A program made the position numbers and the translations under genes. A DNA stretch of 64,000 nt from Planctomycetota bacterium (lineage in GTDB: Bacteria; Planctomycetota; UBA8742; UBA2392): NCBI GenBank assembly GCA_025993795.1, contig JAMQHL010000019.1, positions 1 through 64,000 of the forward strand, read 5' to 3'. The notes under the pieces are model-generated. The model did no database searches. It worked only from the letters and a program-made list of their open reading frames with translations, and was not told where the DNA came from. Positions within the stretch are counted from its first letter, which is position 1. Each line of letters opens with the position of its first letter. Below are positions 51,055 through 59,165 of this stretch, piece by piece.

Positions 51055-51447
51055 GTGAACTTGCGCAAATTCGCACTTATCCCGCTTCTCGTGCTGATGC
51101 TGGCGATGATCGCCGGATGCTCCATGGCGGCGCCCGGTGTCGCGAGCATCTCCGCGCCGCCTCCGCCGGGCGGCCGCAAGACCACGTACGATAACAGCTG
51201 GGTCAACCAGCCGCCGAACCCCACTGATAACCTGCCTGAGAATCAGCATATGAGCGTCGATATCTCAGAGCGTGAACTGGGCGACCCCTGGTGGATTGAC
51301 GAAGACGGCAACAAGAAACCGCGCCGCAAGCCCGGGTATGAAGAGCGCCAGGAAAAGCGCCAGGCCGAGCGCCGCGCCGTGATCAAAGAGCGCATGGGCA
51401 TCAAGACCATGAAAGATGAGCAGAAAGAGCGCGAAGAAGGCAAGTAG
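51055..51447 (+). CDS. Small lipoprotein with charged C-terminal helix
   Basis: The 130-residue product has a basic N-terminus and a hydrophobic segment ending IAGCS, a good lipobox. A Pro-rich stretch (PPPPGG) and a Lys/Arg/Glu-rich helix follow (EERQEKRQAERRAVIKER). The sequence between them, NPTDNLPENQHMSVDISERELGDPWW in parts, has no recognisable domain. The start GTG leaves a normal lipoprotein signal; an upstream TTG would add an atypical leader. The function is unknown; possibly a peptidoglycan- or membrane-associated envelope protein. Confidence 0.65.
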   Translation: MNLRKFALIPLLVLMLAMIAGCSMAAPGVASISAPPPPGGRKTTYDNSWVNQPPNPTDNLPENQHMSVDISERELGDPWWIDEDGNKKPRRKPGYEERQEKRQAERRAVIKERMGIKTMKDEQKEREEGK

Positions 51448-51575
51448 CTTCGCGCGCTTTCGCGTAACCTACTGCGACGGCCATCCGGCCGTCTTTTCTT
51501 TGGTCGCGAGCACACCTTCAATCGCACCACTGGCCCGCGCAACCATCGGCGTTAGACTCGCGGCAGGAGGCGCGT

Positions 51576-52712
51576 GTGCGTTGGCGACCGACGCTGTATC
51601 TGGGTACCTGGTCCGGCGTTGAGATCCGCCTGGACCTGGTTGTGGTCGTGCTGATCGGCCTGCTGTTCCTGAACAGCATCAACGACGCCGATATCAGCCG
51701 CACGCCCATATGGTCTGCGATCGCACACCTTATGCTGCTGGTTGCGATGCTGGTCTGCATGTTCGGTCATGAGCTCGGCCATGCAATCATGTGCAAGCTG
51801 CGCGGCCACCAGCCAAGCATGATCCTGCTTTCATTCGTGGGACTGACTTTTTTCAAAGCTGTCAAGGCCAAGCCCCGCGACGAGTTCTGGATCGCGATTG
51901 CCGGCCCGCTGGTGAACCTGACCATCGCCCTGGCACTGATGCCGTTCATCGGCCTGGCGCTGACCCAGCCCATGGCCCCGCCGCTGTTTTCGCAGCAGGG
52001 AATGGCTACGCCGTACGGATTCCTGGCATGGGTCAGCATGCTGAACTTCGCCGTGGCGGCGCTGAATATGCTGCCCGGCTGGCCCGCAGACGGTGCGCGC
52101 GCAGTTCGCGGCTGGATGGCGTCCAAGTGGGGCTACGGCGCGGCCACGGTGCGCGCTGTGTCGATCAGCCATGGCTTCTGGCTGATCACGGCCGGCCTGG
52201 CGGTGATCGTGATGACGCTGGCCCCCGCAATCAAGTGGTTCGTCGGCAACCAGCCCAGCGGCAGCCCGGCATCTCTGCTGGTCATGTACAACGTGCTGTT
52301 TATCGTGTTTGCGGTGATGGGGCTTTACTACGGCTGGGTCGAGAAGCGCCGTGTGGCTAGGCTTGGCGCCGAACTGGCATCTGAGGTTGTGGGCCCCCCC
52401 CCAGAGTTCATGCCCGGCAAGCGCCGGGAAGAAAAGGTCATCGACGTCGAAGTAGTAACCGAAACCGGAAAACAAGAGCCCGAAGCGCAAGCGACGGCAA
52501 AAGTAGCGACCCGGGTCGAAACCGGCAAGGAACCGGGCCAACTCGACGAACTGAAGGATAAAGCAAAGGGCGGAATCGTGGCCGGCAAAGCCCTCTGGAC
52601 TGTGGCAAAGGCTTCAGGCAAGGGCGCCGGCTGGTTTGCGAAGCAAAGCACCAAGGTGATCGGTGCGATGCTGGCTGGTGACAAGAAAGATCCGGGCAAA
52701 CCCAAAGAATGA
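51576..52712 (+). CDS. Site-2 protease family (M50) membrane metallopeptidase
   Basis: The 378-residue protein has the zinc motif HELGH (residues 65-69) inside a transmembrane helix. A second conserved segment, NMLPGWPADGAR, provides the Asp ligand (family form NxxPxxPxDG). At least four membrane helices lie between about residues 20 and 260. A long, charged, Lys/Glu-rich C-terminal tail (about 270-378) is atypical and probably cytoplasmic. Such proteases cleave membrane-bound regulators. GTG with AGGAGG five bases ahead sets the start. Its stop overlaps moaE by four bases. Confidence 0.88.
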   Translation: MRWRPTLYLGTWSGVEIRLDLVVVVLIGLLFLNSINDADISRTPIWSAIAHLMLLVAMLVCMFGHELGHAIMCKLRGHQPSMILLSFVGLTFFKAVKAKPRDEFWIAIAGPLVNLTIALALMPFIGLALTQPMAPPLFSQQGMATPYGFLAWVSMLNFAVAALNMLPGWPADGARAVRGWMASKWGYGAATVRAVSISHGFWLITAGLAVIVMTLAPAIKWFVGNQPSGSPASLLVMYNVLFIVFAVMGLYYGWVEKRRVARLGAELASEVVGPPPEFMPGKRREEKVIDVEVVTETGKQEPEAQATAKVATRVETGKEPGQLDELKDKAKGGIVAGKALWTVAKASGKGAGWFAKQSTKVIGAMLAGDKKDPGKPKE

Positions 52713-53155
52713 TTGAAGCACGCCTAACAACCAAAGCCATCGATGTCGCTGCGCTGTTGGCGGAACTTGCCGACCCGCAGGATGGCGCGCAGGTATTGTT
52801 TCTCGGGGTGGTCCGGAACCATCACCAGGGCCGAGCGGTCACGCACATCGACTATGAAGCGTATGAGCCAATGGCGCTGAAGGAATTGCAGCGCATCGCC
52901 CGCGCGGTGGCGCAGGCTCATGGGCTGCGCGGCGTGCTGGTGGTACATCGTTTCGGCCGCCACCAGGTCGGGGACGCGAGCATCGCCGTCGTCATTGGCA
53001 GCCCGCACCGCGGGCCCGCTTTCGAGGCAGCCCGCGAAATCATGGACCGGGTAAAGACAGACGTTCCGATTTGGAAGAAAGAGCACTTTTCAGATGGCAC
53101 CATTGAATGGGTGCTTGCCGACAAGTTCGTCCGGTCCAGCCTGCAAAATGGATGA
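52709..53155 (+). CDS. moaE: Molybdopterin synthase large subunit
   Basis: MoaE, with MoaD, inserts sulfur into precursor Z to make molybdopterin. The 148-residue product has FLGVVRNHHQGRAVTHIDYEAYEPMA, VHRFGRHQVGDASIAVV in parts and the active-site segment VPIWKKEHFSDG with its catalytic lysines. The ATG overlaps the M50 protease stop (ATGA), indicating translational coupling, though the two functions are unrelated. MoaD and other cofactor genes are not in the window. Confidence 0.9.
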   Translation: MIEARLTTKAIDVAALLAELADPQDGAQVLFLGVVRNHHQGRAVTHIDYEAYEPMALKELQRIARAVAQAHGLRGVLVVHRFGRHQVGDASIAVVIGSPHRGPAFEAAREIMDRVKTDVPIWKKEHFSDGTIEWVLADKFVRSSLQNG

Positions 53156-53217
53156 ACTTATCGTTTAGTATTTGCGTTCTTGAACGTATCATGCGTGCGG
53201 TGCGGAAAGGACTTGCG

Positions 53218-53418
53218 ATGAAATTACGACTACTTCTTGGCGGTGTGGCGCTGATTACTGCCTTGGGCGTGCAAGGCTTCATGCCACGCCTGGTTCATGG
53301 CTGAGCATCCTGACGCACCGGCGGCGCCGGTTCGGCGCAGACGTGAGGCCAGGCCCAGCGCGGACAGGCTGTCCGCATCGGCTGGCAGGCTCCTACGGCA
53401 GAGCTGTATCGCGATGCC
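53218..53418 (+). pseudogene. Signal-peptide end of a frame-disrupted thioredoxin-like gene
   Basis: An ATG with AAGGA six bases upstream opens a signal peptide (MKLRLLLGGVALITALGV) that runs into TGA after 28 codons. A second frame then carries a Pro/Ala-rich linker (HPDAPAAPVRRR). The original frame resumes after a third stop with GWQAPTAELYRDAMEQ, which leads directly into the intact downstream part. Three in-frame stops (about 53302, 53311 and 53344) and two opposite shifts make this a broken 5' end or a sequence error. Confidence 0.6.
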
Positions 53419-54024
53419 ATGGAGCAATCTCAGCTTATTATCCTCTACTTCGGCGACAAAAAGGACGACGACGAATTCTTCGCCAAGGCCGATTTCACCG
53501 AACAGGTGACAGCCAAGAACGTCATCTGCCTGCGCGTTGCCAAACCTGCGGACACCAAGGCGCCCGAGGCTGCAATTGTGCCCAAGGCGCGGCTTGATGG
53601 TGCTGACCTGTGGGGCGCCTACGGCGTGAAGGAAGCTGATACCTTCGTGATCGCCGACAAGTACGGCAACCCGTTCTACACGGCGAAAGAGCCTGTCCTG
53701 AACGAGAAGCTTGGCGAAGTCGCCTCGCACTTCCGCACGCTGCGCAAGCAGTTGCGCAAGGAAGTCGAAGCCGCCAAGACAGCCAACGACAAGGGTGACG
53801 TCACCGCTGCGCTGGTGTCTTTGAAGAATGGCTTCAAGCTGGGGTTGACCGGTTACAGCGAAGCAGAAAGCGCGACAAAGTTGTACGGCGAGCTGATGGA
53901 CGCGGGCCGCAAGTCATTGAAGGATGCGGGCAAGGACGCAGCCAAGCTGGACTCGCTGGCCAAGCAGTACGCGGGCACCGACCTTGAAAGCGAGATCGCG
54001 GCAGCACGCAAGACTGCCAATTAG
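53419..54024 (+). CDS. Thioredoxin-like fold protein, intact C-terminal part of a disrupted gene
   Basis: The 201-residue open part begins with QLIILYFGDKKDDDEF, the beta-strand and acidic turn seen at the start of thioredoxin-like domains. It contains ADTFVIADKYGNPFYTA, where a CxxC active site would lie elsewhere in the family; no CxxC is present. The remainder is helical and Lys-rich. Family resemblance is best with the upstream frame included (WQAPTAELYRDAMEQ). Without the upstream signal peptide, the ATG-initiated product would remain cytoplasmic. A hairpin with GGGACGGGG arms follows the stop. Confidence 0.6.
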   Translation: MEQSQLIILYFGDKKDDDEFFAKADFTEQVTAKNVICLRVAKPADTKAPEAAIVPKARLDGADLWGAYGVKEADTFVIADKYGNPFYTAKEPVLNEKLGEVASHFRTLRKQLRKEVEAAKTANDKGDVTAALVSLKNGFKLGLTGYSEAESATKLYGELMDAGRKSLKDAGKDAAKLDSLAKQYAGTDLESEIAAARKTAN

Positions 54025-54040
54025 TGAGCTTGACAGTGCC

Positions 54041-54067
54041 GAGGGACGGGGTTACTCCCCGTCCCTC
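54041..54067 (+). terminator. Hairpin between the thioredoxin-like and cytochrome genes
   Basis: GAGGGACGGGG and CCCCGTCCCTC form an 11-base perfect stem with a five-base loop, ending 20 bases before the next ATG. There is no T run, so attenuation or mRNA protection is also possible. Confidence 0.6.
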
Positions 54068-54086
54068 TTGTCATTCCGGGGAGGCT

Positions 54087-54938
54087 ATGCGCTACGCGAT
54101 ACCTTTGCTGCTTGCGGCAGCGACATGCTTGGCCGCTGCTTGCGGATCGGGCAGTGACCCAGCCGGCAACGCTGACAACTCTGCGGTCGAGGCTGCACCG
54201 AGAAACTGGGATGATCAGTCGGACCGCAACTGGCGCCACAACTCGCAGTACAAGGCGCACATGCGCATGCTGTGGGTGGACTGCAACCGGGTGGTCGCAG
54301 CCGGCCGGGGTGATGCAGAGCCGACATGGCACGAGATCCGCGCCGGCGCCGAAGACATTGCACAGCGAGCCGAGTTGATCGGCGGCTTCTGGGCCCAGAT
54401 CGACAAGCAGGGTGCCGAGATCCTGGATAGTGTCGAGTTCGACGACCGCATTGGCGCCACCGAGGCGTACAAGAGCATGGGCGCCGCCTGTGACGGCTGC
54501 CATCACTCAACCTGGCCGATTGCGTACATGCATGTCACGGACGGAGTGATTGACCGCTGGCTGAAGAACCTGCCCACGCACGGCCAGATGGAAGAAGTGG
54601 ATGAAGTGCCGCCGCCCTTGATCCCGAACCGCGACAGCATGAAGACGCTGTTCTTTCACTATCAGATGCTTGAGCTGCGCCTTGAGCAGTTCAAGCTGGG
54701 CGACGTGCGCGAACAGGTTGAGGCGGTGCGCAAGCAGGCCCAGCCGCGCGCGGCCCGCTGGAAGACCGTGGCCGAAAACGCCCGCACGATTGCCGAGCTG
54801 TCAAAGAAACACAAACGCGAGGGCATGAAAGAGGCGTACACAAACATGACCACGGCTTGCCTGGCCTGCCACGGCGACCAGGCGGGCGCGCTGCGGCCGA
54901 TCATGGTGCCGATGCCGTGGGACGGCCCGATGAAGTAA
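54087..54938 (+). CDS. Diheme c-type cytochrome lipoprotein (duplicated c'/c556-like domain)
   Basis: The 283-residue product has a lipoprotein signal ending LAAAC (Cys19). Two heme c sites, CDGCH (135-139) and CLACH (258-262), each lie at the end of a helical region of about 100 residues, so the protein looks like a tandem of cytochrome c'/c556-like four-helix bundles. Such proteins carry electrons in the periplasm, here attached to a membrane. No oxidoreductase partner is adjacent. GGGGAGG just ahead of the ATG sets the start. Its 3' end overlaps the convergent methyltransferase gene by 38 bases. Confidence 0.8.
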   Translation: MRYAIPLLLAAATCLAAACGSGSDPAGNADNSAVEAAPRNWDDQSDRNWRHNSQYKAHMRMLWVDCNRVVAAGRGDAEPTWHEIRAGAEDIAQRAELIGGFWAQIDKQGAEILDSVEFDDRIGATEAYKSMGAACDGCHHSTWPIAYMHVTDGVIDRWLKNLPTHGQMEEVDEVPPPLIPNRDSMKTLFFHYQMLELRLEQFKLGDVREQVEAVRKQAQPRAARWKTVAENARTIAELSKKHKREGMKEAYTNMTTACLACHGDQAGALRPIMVPMPWDGPMK

Positions 54939-55962
54939 GCGGTTTTTCAGCAAGCATCCACATGGAAGCGCCAAGGCCCAGGCGGCCGAGTAGTTTCTCG
55001 GGGAGCAGCGTTACGTCCAGCACTCGCACGAAGGCGCGCACGATTCGATGGGGGATCGTGTCAGGGTAGCGCAGGGCGAGTTCGCGTGCGCCGGAACCCG
55101 ACTCGACCGTGGGAACCGTCGGCTTGGCCCGAAGACCGTACAGTCGTCCCAGCAGCTCGTAGGTCCAGATGTTGTCCCACCAGATGTCATATCCGCGCCA
55201 GGCAGTAATCCTGAGGCCCGCCTCTTTCGCGCGCATGCGGTGCCACGACTTGGCACGGAAGTTCTCGTAATAATGCCCCATGCCTGCCAACTTCTGCAGC
55301 CATCGGGTGCGCGCCAGCAGGAGCCTGGCCCAGTCAAATGTCAGCCCGAAGTCGAGGACGTTCAGTCGAAACAGCGCGCGCCCCCCCGGCTTCAGGACGC
55401 GAGCGGCCTCGGCGTACAGCCGCTCGGGATGTTCCAGATGCTCCAGCAAGTCGAAAGAGATCAGCGCATCGAAGGTGCCGGACGCAAACGGAAGCTCGGT
55501 GGCCGGCGCCACGACAGCGTCCCATCCGTTGCCGGCACCGCGACGCAACAACTGCGTGGCGACACTCGCAGGTGATATGTCTACGCCAACACCGACTGCC
55601 CCGGTGTTGTGAACCAGGGCGCTGCAGACCGGACCTGAGCCGCAGCCTACTTCGATGAAGCGCTCACCGGGCGTTAGATCCAGGCGTCGCAGCAGACGCA
55701 TCAGTGTCAACCCATGCGGAGTAACAAAGCTGCGGTATGGATCTGCGGTGGCGGTTGCGCCCATCTGTTCGTGGTCGAACCGATCACGCTGCACCGATTC
55801 GGCCTGCGTCAGCAAGTCAGTCAGGTGGAAAACCCCGTCCCTGGCAGCGCCGCTGTAATTGCAGGCGGCGCACCTCAATTCGGGTCCCGACGACGAAAGC
55901 GAATCCGCCTTACACGCGGGACAGCGTAGCGGAATTCCCGTTCGCAATATGGGCGCGCTCAT
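54901..55962 (-). CDS. Class I SAM-dependent methyltransferase with N-terminal zinc ribbon
   Basis: Residues 10-45 of this 353-residue protein form a CxxC...CxxC ribbon (CPACK, CAAC). Residues about 85-200 carry a UbiE/Methyltransf_11 core: FIEVGCGSGPVCSALV (motif I), VGVDISPASV, VVAPATELPFASGTFDALISFDLLEHL and ARVLKPGGRALF. The last 130 residues are hydrophobic-helical. Similar proteins act on quinones, sterols or sugar/lipid acceptors; the substrate is unknown. Its ATG starts directly after the recG stop codon with no spacer, so it is the end of the GT2-DUF1858-recG operon. Confidence 0.8.
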   Translation of the reverse strand: MSAPILRTGIPLRCPACKADSLSSSGPELRCAACNYSGAARDGVFHLTDLLTQAESVQRDRFDHEQMGATATADPYRSFVTPHGLTLMRLLRRLDLTPGERFIEVGCGSGPVCSALVHNTGAVGVGVDISPASVATQLLRRGAGNGWDAVVAPATELPFASGTFDALISFDLLEHLEHPERLYAEAARVLKPGGRALFRLNVLDFGLTFDWARLLLARTRWLQKLAGMGHYYENFRAKSWHRMRAKEAGLRITAWRGYDIWWDNIWTYELLGRLYGLRAKPTVPTVESGSGARELALRYPDTIPHRIVRAFVRVLDVTLLPEKLLGRLGLGASMWMLAEKPLTSSGRPTASAP

Positions 55963-57996
55963 TCAGACGTCCAACAGGCGGTACTTGCGGCCGAAGTGAA
56001 GTTCCAGGCACTGACGAATCCGGTCGGCATCTATCCTCTCGCCCCAGACGGCTGCGTCGTTGCGCGCCCTTTGCAGGGCTTCCACGTCGCTGTCAAAGTC
56101 GCCGATGTGCAGCTTCGGCAAGCCGCTTTGCCGTGTTCCAGCGAAGTCGCCGAACCCGCGCAGCTTCAGGTCAACCTCGGCAATCTTGAATCCGTCCTGG
56201 ATGCGGCAAATGGCGTTCAGGCGGTCAACTGCCTCGGGCGTGCGTGGCTCGCCCAGCAGAAACAGGTAGCTCTGCCGCCGCCCCCGCCCGACGCGTCCCC
56301 GCAGCTGGTGAAGCTGGGACAAGCCAAAACGCTCGGCATTCTCGATCACCATGATGTTGGCTTCCGGTACGTCAACGCCGACTTCGACGACTACGGTTGC
56401 CGCAAGGATATCCAGGTCGCCGCGCCGGAACTTCTGGACGGCGGCGTCTTTCTCGTCGGGCCTCATCTGGCCGTGGGCAAGCCCGACACGAAACTCCGGA
56501 AAGACGCGGTTCTTGAGTGTCTCGGCAAACTCAACGGCCGACTTGGCTTCCACCTTGTCGCTTTCCTCAACCAGCGGGTAAACGAAATACGCACGGCCGC
56601 CGTCATTCAACTCGGCGCGAATGCGCTCCATCGCGGCGCCTTCGCGGCTTCTGTGTACCCACTCCGTAATCACGGGCGTGCGCCCGGGCGGCAGCTCGTC
56701 AATAATTGACACGTCAAGTGCGCCATACAGCGTCATGCTCAGCGTGCGCGGGATCGGGGTGGCGCTCATGGCCAGTACATGCGGCCGGTTACCCTTGGCG
56801 CGCAGCGTGGCGCGCTGCCGCACACCGAACTTATGCTGTTCGTCGATCACGCAAAAACCGAGCTTCTTGAACTCAACATAATCTTCAAGCAGTGCGTGGG
56901 TGCCGATCAGAATGTGTACCTTGCCCGACGCCACTTCTTCGCACAGGGCGTCACGCTCAGGTTTCTTCATGCCGCCCAGCAGCAGCCGCACATTCACCTT
57001 GGTGCCGCCCAGGTAATGACCCAGATTCGCGTAATGTTGGCGCGCCAGCACCTCGGTCGGCGCCATGATTGCGCACTGGTAACCGTTGTCGATCATCAGA
57101 AGTGCCGCATACAGCGCGACTGCGGTCTTGCCGCTGCCGACGTCGCCTTGCAGCAGCCGGTGCATTCGCCCCGGGGTCGTCAGGTCCTGCACGATCTCGT
57201 CGCACACCCGCTGCTGCGCACCGGTCAACGTGAACGGAAAGTACTTCAGGGCCCGCTGCCGCAGTTCGTCGTCCACGCGAATCACGAGAGCAGCGTCCTG
57301 CGCTTCACTTCTGCGGCGCAGGCGCAAACCCGCCTGCAACATGAAGAACTCGCGGTACTTCAGGGCAAGCCGCGCGGCGTCCAGCGCCTTGGGGTGCGAC
57401 GGCTGGTGCGCCTGCTTGTAGGCCTCGGCGATCGGCATCAGGCGTAGCTTTGCCGCCAGATCGTCGGGCAGCGGGTCGGGGATTGCCGCCGCATGGGGCA
57501 GCAGCGCGCCGACCAGCGCGACGATGTCCTCATTGTTTGCGCCCTCCGTCAGCGGGTACTCGGCTTCCAGCCCGCTTTCCTGCGGTGGGGGGTTGAAACC
57601 GAAACTGGTCGGCTTCATCGACCACGAATGAAAGGCGTAATCCACGGGCCCCGACAGCCGCACGCGCGTGCCGACCCTGAACTTGTCCTCAAGCCACGGC
57701 TGATTGAAAAACACGGCCTTGATTGCGCCAGTGCCGTCATCGATGGCCACTTCGGTCAGTTTCATGCGCCGGCGTTTGGTGGCCTTGTTGCTGCATGAAG
57801 TCACCTCGCCAGTGACGCTGGCGAACAAGCCGGCCTTCAGGTCTTTGATCGCACAGCGGGTGTTGTAGGCGCGCGGAAAGTGGTTCAGCAGGTCGATGGC
57901 GCGCTTGAGTTTCAGCCGGGCCAGCGCAGACAGCACGTGCGCCCGCACACGGGTGGCTTCCTCGATCGGTTGAATGAGCGCTGCCACGTCCGCCAT
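55963..57996 (-). CDS. recG: ATP-dependent DNA helicase RecG
   Basis: RecG remodels stalled replication forks and Holliday junctions. The 677-residue product has the N-terminal wedge/OB region (about 60-150), Walker A GDVGSGKT (284-291), DEQHKFGVRQR, MSATPIPRTLS, and the C-terminal GRVGRG and RGFGDFAGTRQSG segments. It is near the usual length, slightly short because the N-terminal helical part is reduced. The ATG lies 47 bases after the DUF1858 stop on the same strand. The methyltransferase follows with no spacer. Confidence 0.95.
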   Translation of the reverse strand: MADVAALIQPIEEATRVRAHVLSALARLKLKRAIDLLNHFPRAYNTRCAIKDLKAGLFASVTGEVTSCSNKATKRRRMKLTEVAIDDGTGAIKAVFFNQPWLEDKFRVGTRVRLSGPVDYAFHSWSMKPTSFGFNPPPQESGLEAEYPLTEGANNEDIVALVGALLPHAAAIPDPLPDDLAAKLRLMPIAEAYKQAHQPSHPKALDAARLALKYREFFMLQAGLRLRRRSEAQDAALVIRVDDELRQRALKYFPFTLTGAQQRVCDEIVQDLTTPGRMHRLLQGDVGSGKTAVALYAALLMIDNGYQCAIMAPTEVLARQHYANLGHYLGGTKVNVRLLLGGMKKPERDALCEEVASGKVHILIGTHALLEDYVEFKKLGFCVIDEQHKFGVRQRATLRAKGNRPHVLAMSATPIPRTLSMTLYGALDVSIIDELPPGRTPVITEWVHRSREGAAMERIRAELNDGGRAYFVYPLVEESDKVEAKSAVEFAETLKNRVFPEFRVGLAHGQMRPDEKDAAVQKFRRGDLDILAATVVVEVGVDVPEANIMVIENAERFGLSQLHQLRGRVGRGRRQSYLFLLGEPRTPEAVDRLNAICRIQDGFKIAEVDLKLRGFGDFAGTRQSGLPKLHIGDFDSDVEALQRARNDAAVWGERIDADRIRQCLELHFGRKYRLLDV

Positions 57997-58043
57997 GGCA
58001 CAGGTTTTAGCGTCTGGGCGGCTGATGGGGCAACTGCGGGCCT

Positions 58044-58331
58044 TCAGCCCGGGAAAAGCATGCCGGCAATGCTTCGCAGTATTGACGGTTTCTCGAGCTT
58101 GTCGGGATCAAGCGGGTGTTTCTTTGCCAGCGCGTTCAGGTCTGCGACGACCTGTTCCGCGTCAAATGTGCCGTGCGGGCCGCCCTGATGAACCCTGCTG
58201 CCCTGTGCAAACGTCTCTGCTTCCGCGGCGCAGCAATTAAAGCACTTGATGTCGTGTTCGTCGTAGTAGGCGCGCAGGGCTTTGTGGTCGATCAGGTATT
58301 CGGCCCAGATGATGGGCGAATCCACGGTCAT
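58044..58331 (-). CDS. DUF1858-like small redox protein
   Basis: The 95-residue cytoplasmic protein has a CxxC in KCFNCCAAEAETFAQGSRVH, then FDAEQVVADLNALAKKH. This recalls the DUF1858/hybrid-cluster-associated disulfide domain, which has a CxxC followed by a helix and the ExLLxxLN segment. A third cysteine directly follows the pair. Function in the family is unknown, possibly redox sensing. It starts 17 bases after the GT2 stop and precedes recG on the same strand. Confidence 0.7.
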   Translation of the reverse strand: MTVDSPIIWAEYLIDHKALRAYYDEHDIKCFNCCAAEAETFAQGSRVHQGGPHGTFDAEQVVADLNALAKKHPLDPDKLEKPSILRSIAGMLFPG

Positions 58332-58348
58332 CGGCAGCTTGGGCTCGT

Positions 58349-59098
58349 CTATTTCCGGAACCGCCACTTGAGCAACTCCCACAACGCCAGCACGCCGTCC
58401 CACGAGCGAATCTTCTTGCCCTCTTCAATCCCGCGCGGGTAGTAGCGTATCGGCACTTCAAGTATCCGGTGGCCGCGCTTGATCACTTTCGCCGTCACTT
58501 CGGGGCAAAACTCGAAACCCGTGCAGGTCAGGTCAATGCCGCGAATCAGCTTGCCGTCAAACACCTTGTAGCACGTTGGCTCATCGGTCAGGTTCGCCCA
58601 GTACAACAGGTTCGTTACCAGCGTGACAAGCCGTCCGCCCAGATAGAACTTCATGCTTCCGGGCTTGTCGGGCCCCAGAATGCGGCTGCCATATACAACT
58701 TTTGCTTCGCCCGCCAACAGCGGCGCCAGGAGGGCGGGGTAGTCGTTGGGGTCGTACTCAAGGTCGGCGTCCTGGATGATCACCCAGTCGCCCGTGCTTT
58801 CGGCGATGCCGCGGCGCACGGCGGTGCCCTTGCCGCCATTTTCTTTTGTGACCACACGAAACGTGAATCGATCCAGGCCATCGTGGCGTGCGATCCAGTT
58901 GGTGACGACTTCGCGGGTGTTGTCTTTGCTTCCGTCGTCCACAACGATCAGTTCGATGCCGACGTTGATGCGCACCGCCACGACTTTGTCGAGAATGCGT
59001 TCGATCGTCGGGCCTTCGTTGTAGGCAGGTATTACGACAGAAAGCACACCGGCCGGTGCGGCGGTCTTGGGTGGGTCGATAACGGCGTGCGCGGGCAT
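58349..59098 (-). CDS. Glycosyltransferase family 2 (dolichyl-phosphate-mannose synthase-like)
   Basis: The 249-residue soluble GT-A enzyme has VVIPAYNEGPTIERIL, ELIVVDDGSKDNT with the nucleotide-sugar aspartates, GDWVIIQDADLEYDPNDYP containing the DxD-like DAD, and KVVYGSRILG. The C-terminal EVPIRYYPRGIEEGKKIRSW is typical of DPM1/GtrB-like transferases that charge polyprenyl phosphate. There is no transmembrane anchor. It heads the minus-strand operon with DUF1858, recG and a methyltransferase, and is divergent from TerC. Confidence 0.88.
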   Translation of the reverse strand: MPAHAVIDPPKTAAPAGVLSVVIPAYNEGPTIERILDKVVAVRINVGIELIVVDDGSKDNTREVVTNWIARHDGLDRFTFRVVTKENGGKGTAVRRGIAESTGDWVIIQDADLEYDPNDYPALLAPLLAGEAKVVYGSRILGPDKPGSMKFYLGGRLVTLVTNLLYWANLTDEPTCYKVFDGKLIRGIDLTCTGFEFCPEVTAKVIKRGHRILEVPIRYYPRGIEEGKKIRSWDGVLALWELLKWRFRK

Positions 59099-59165
59099 TG
59101 GCGGAATGCTAGATGTATGCGCCGACCTGGCAAGCTGCGGAGTTGCTTTGGACGCTCATACCATC

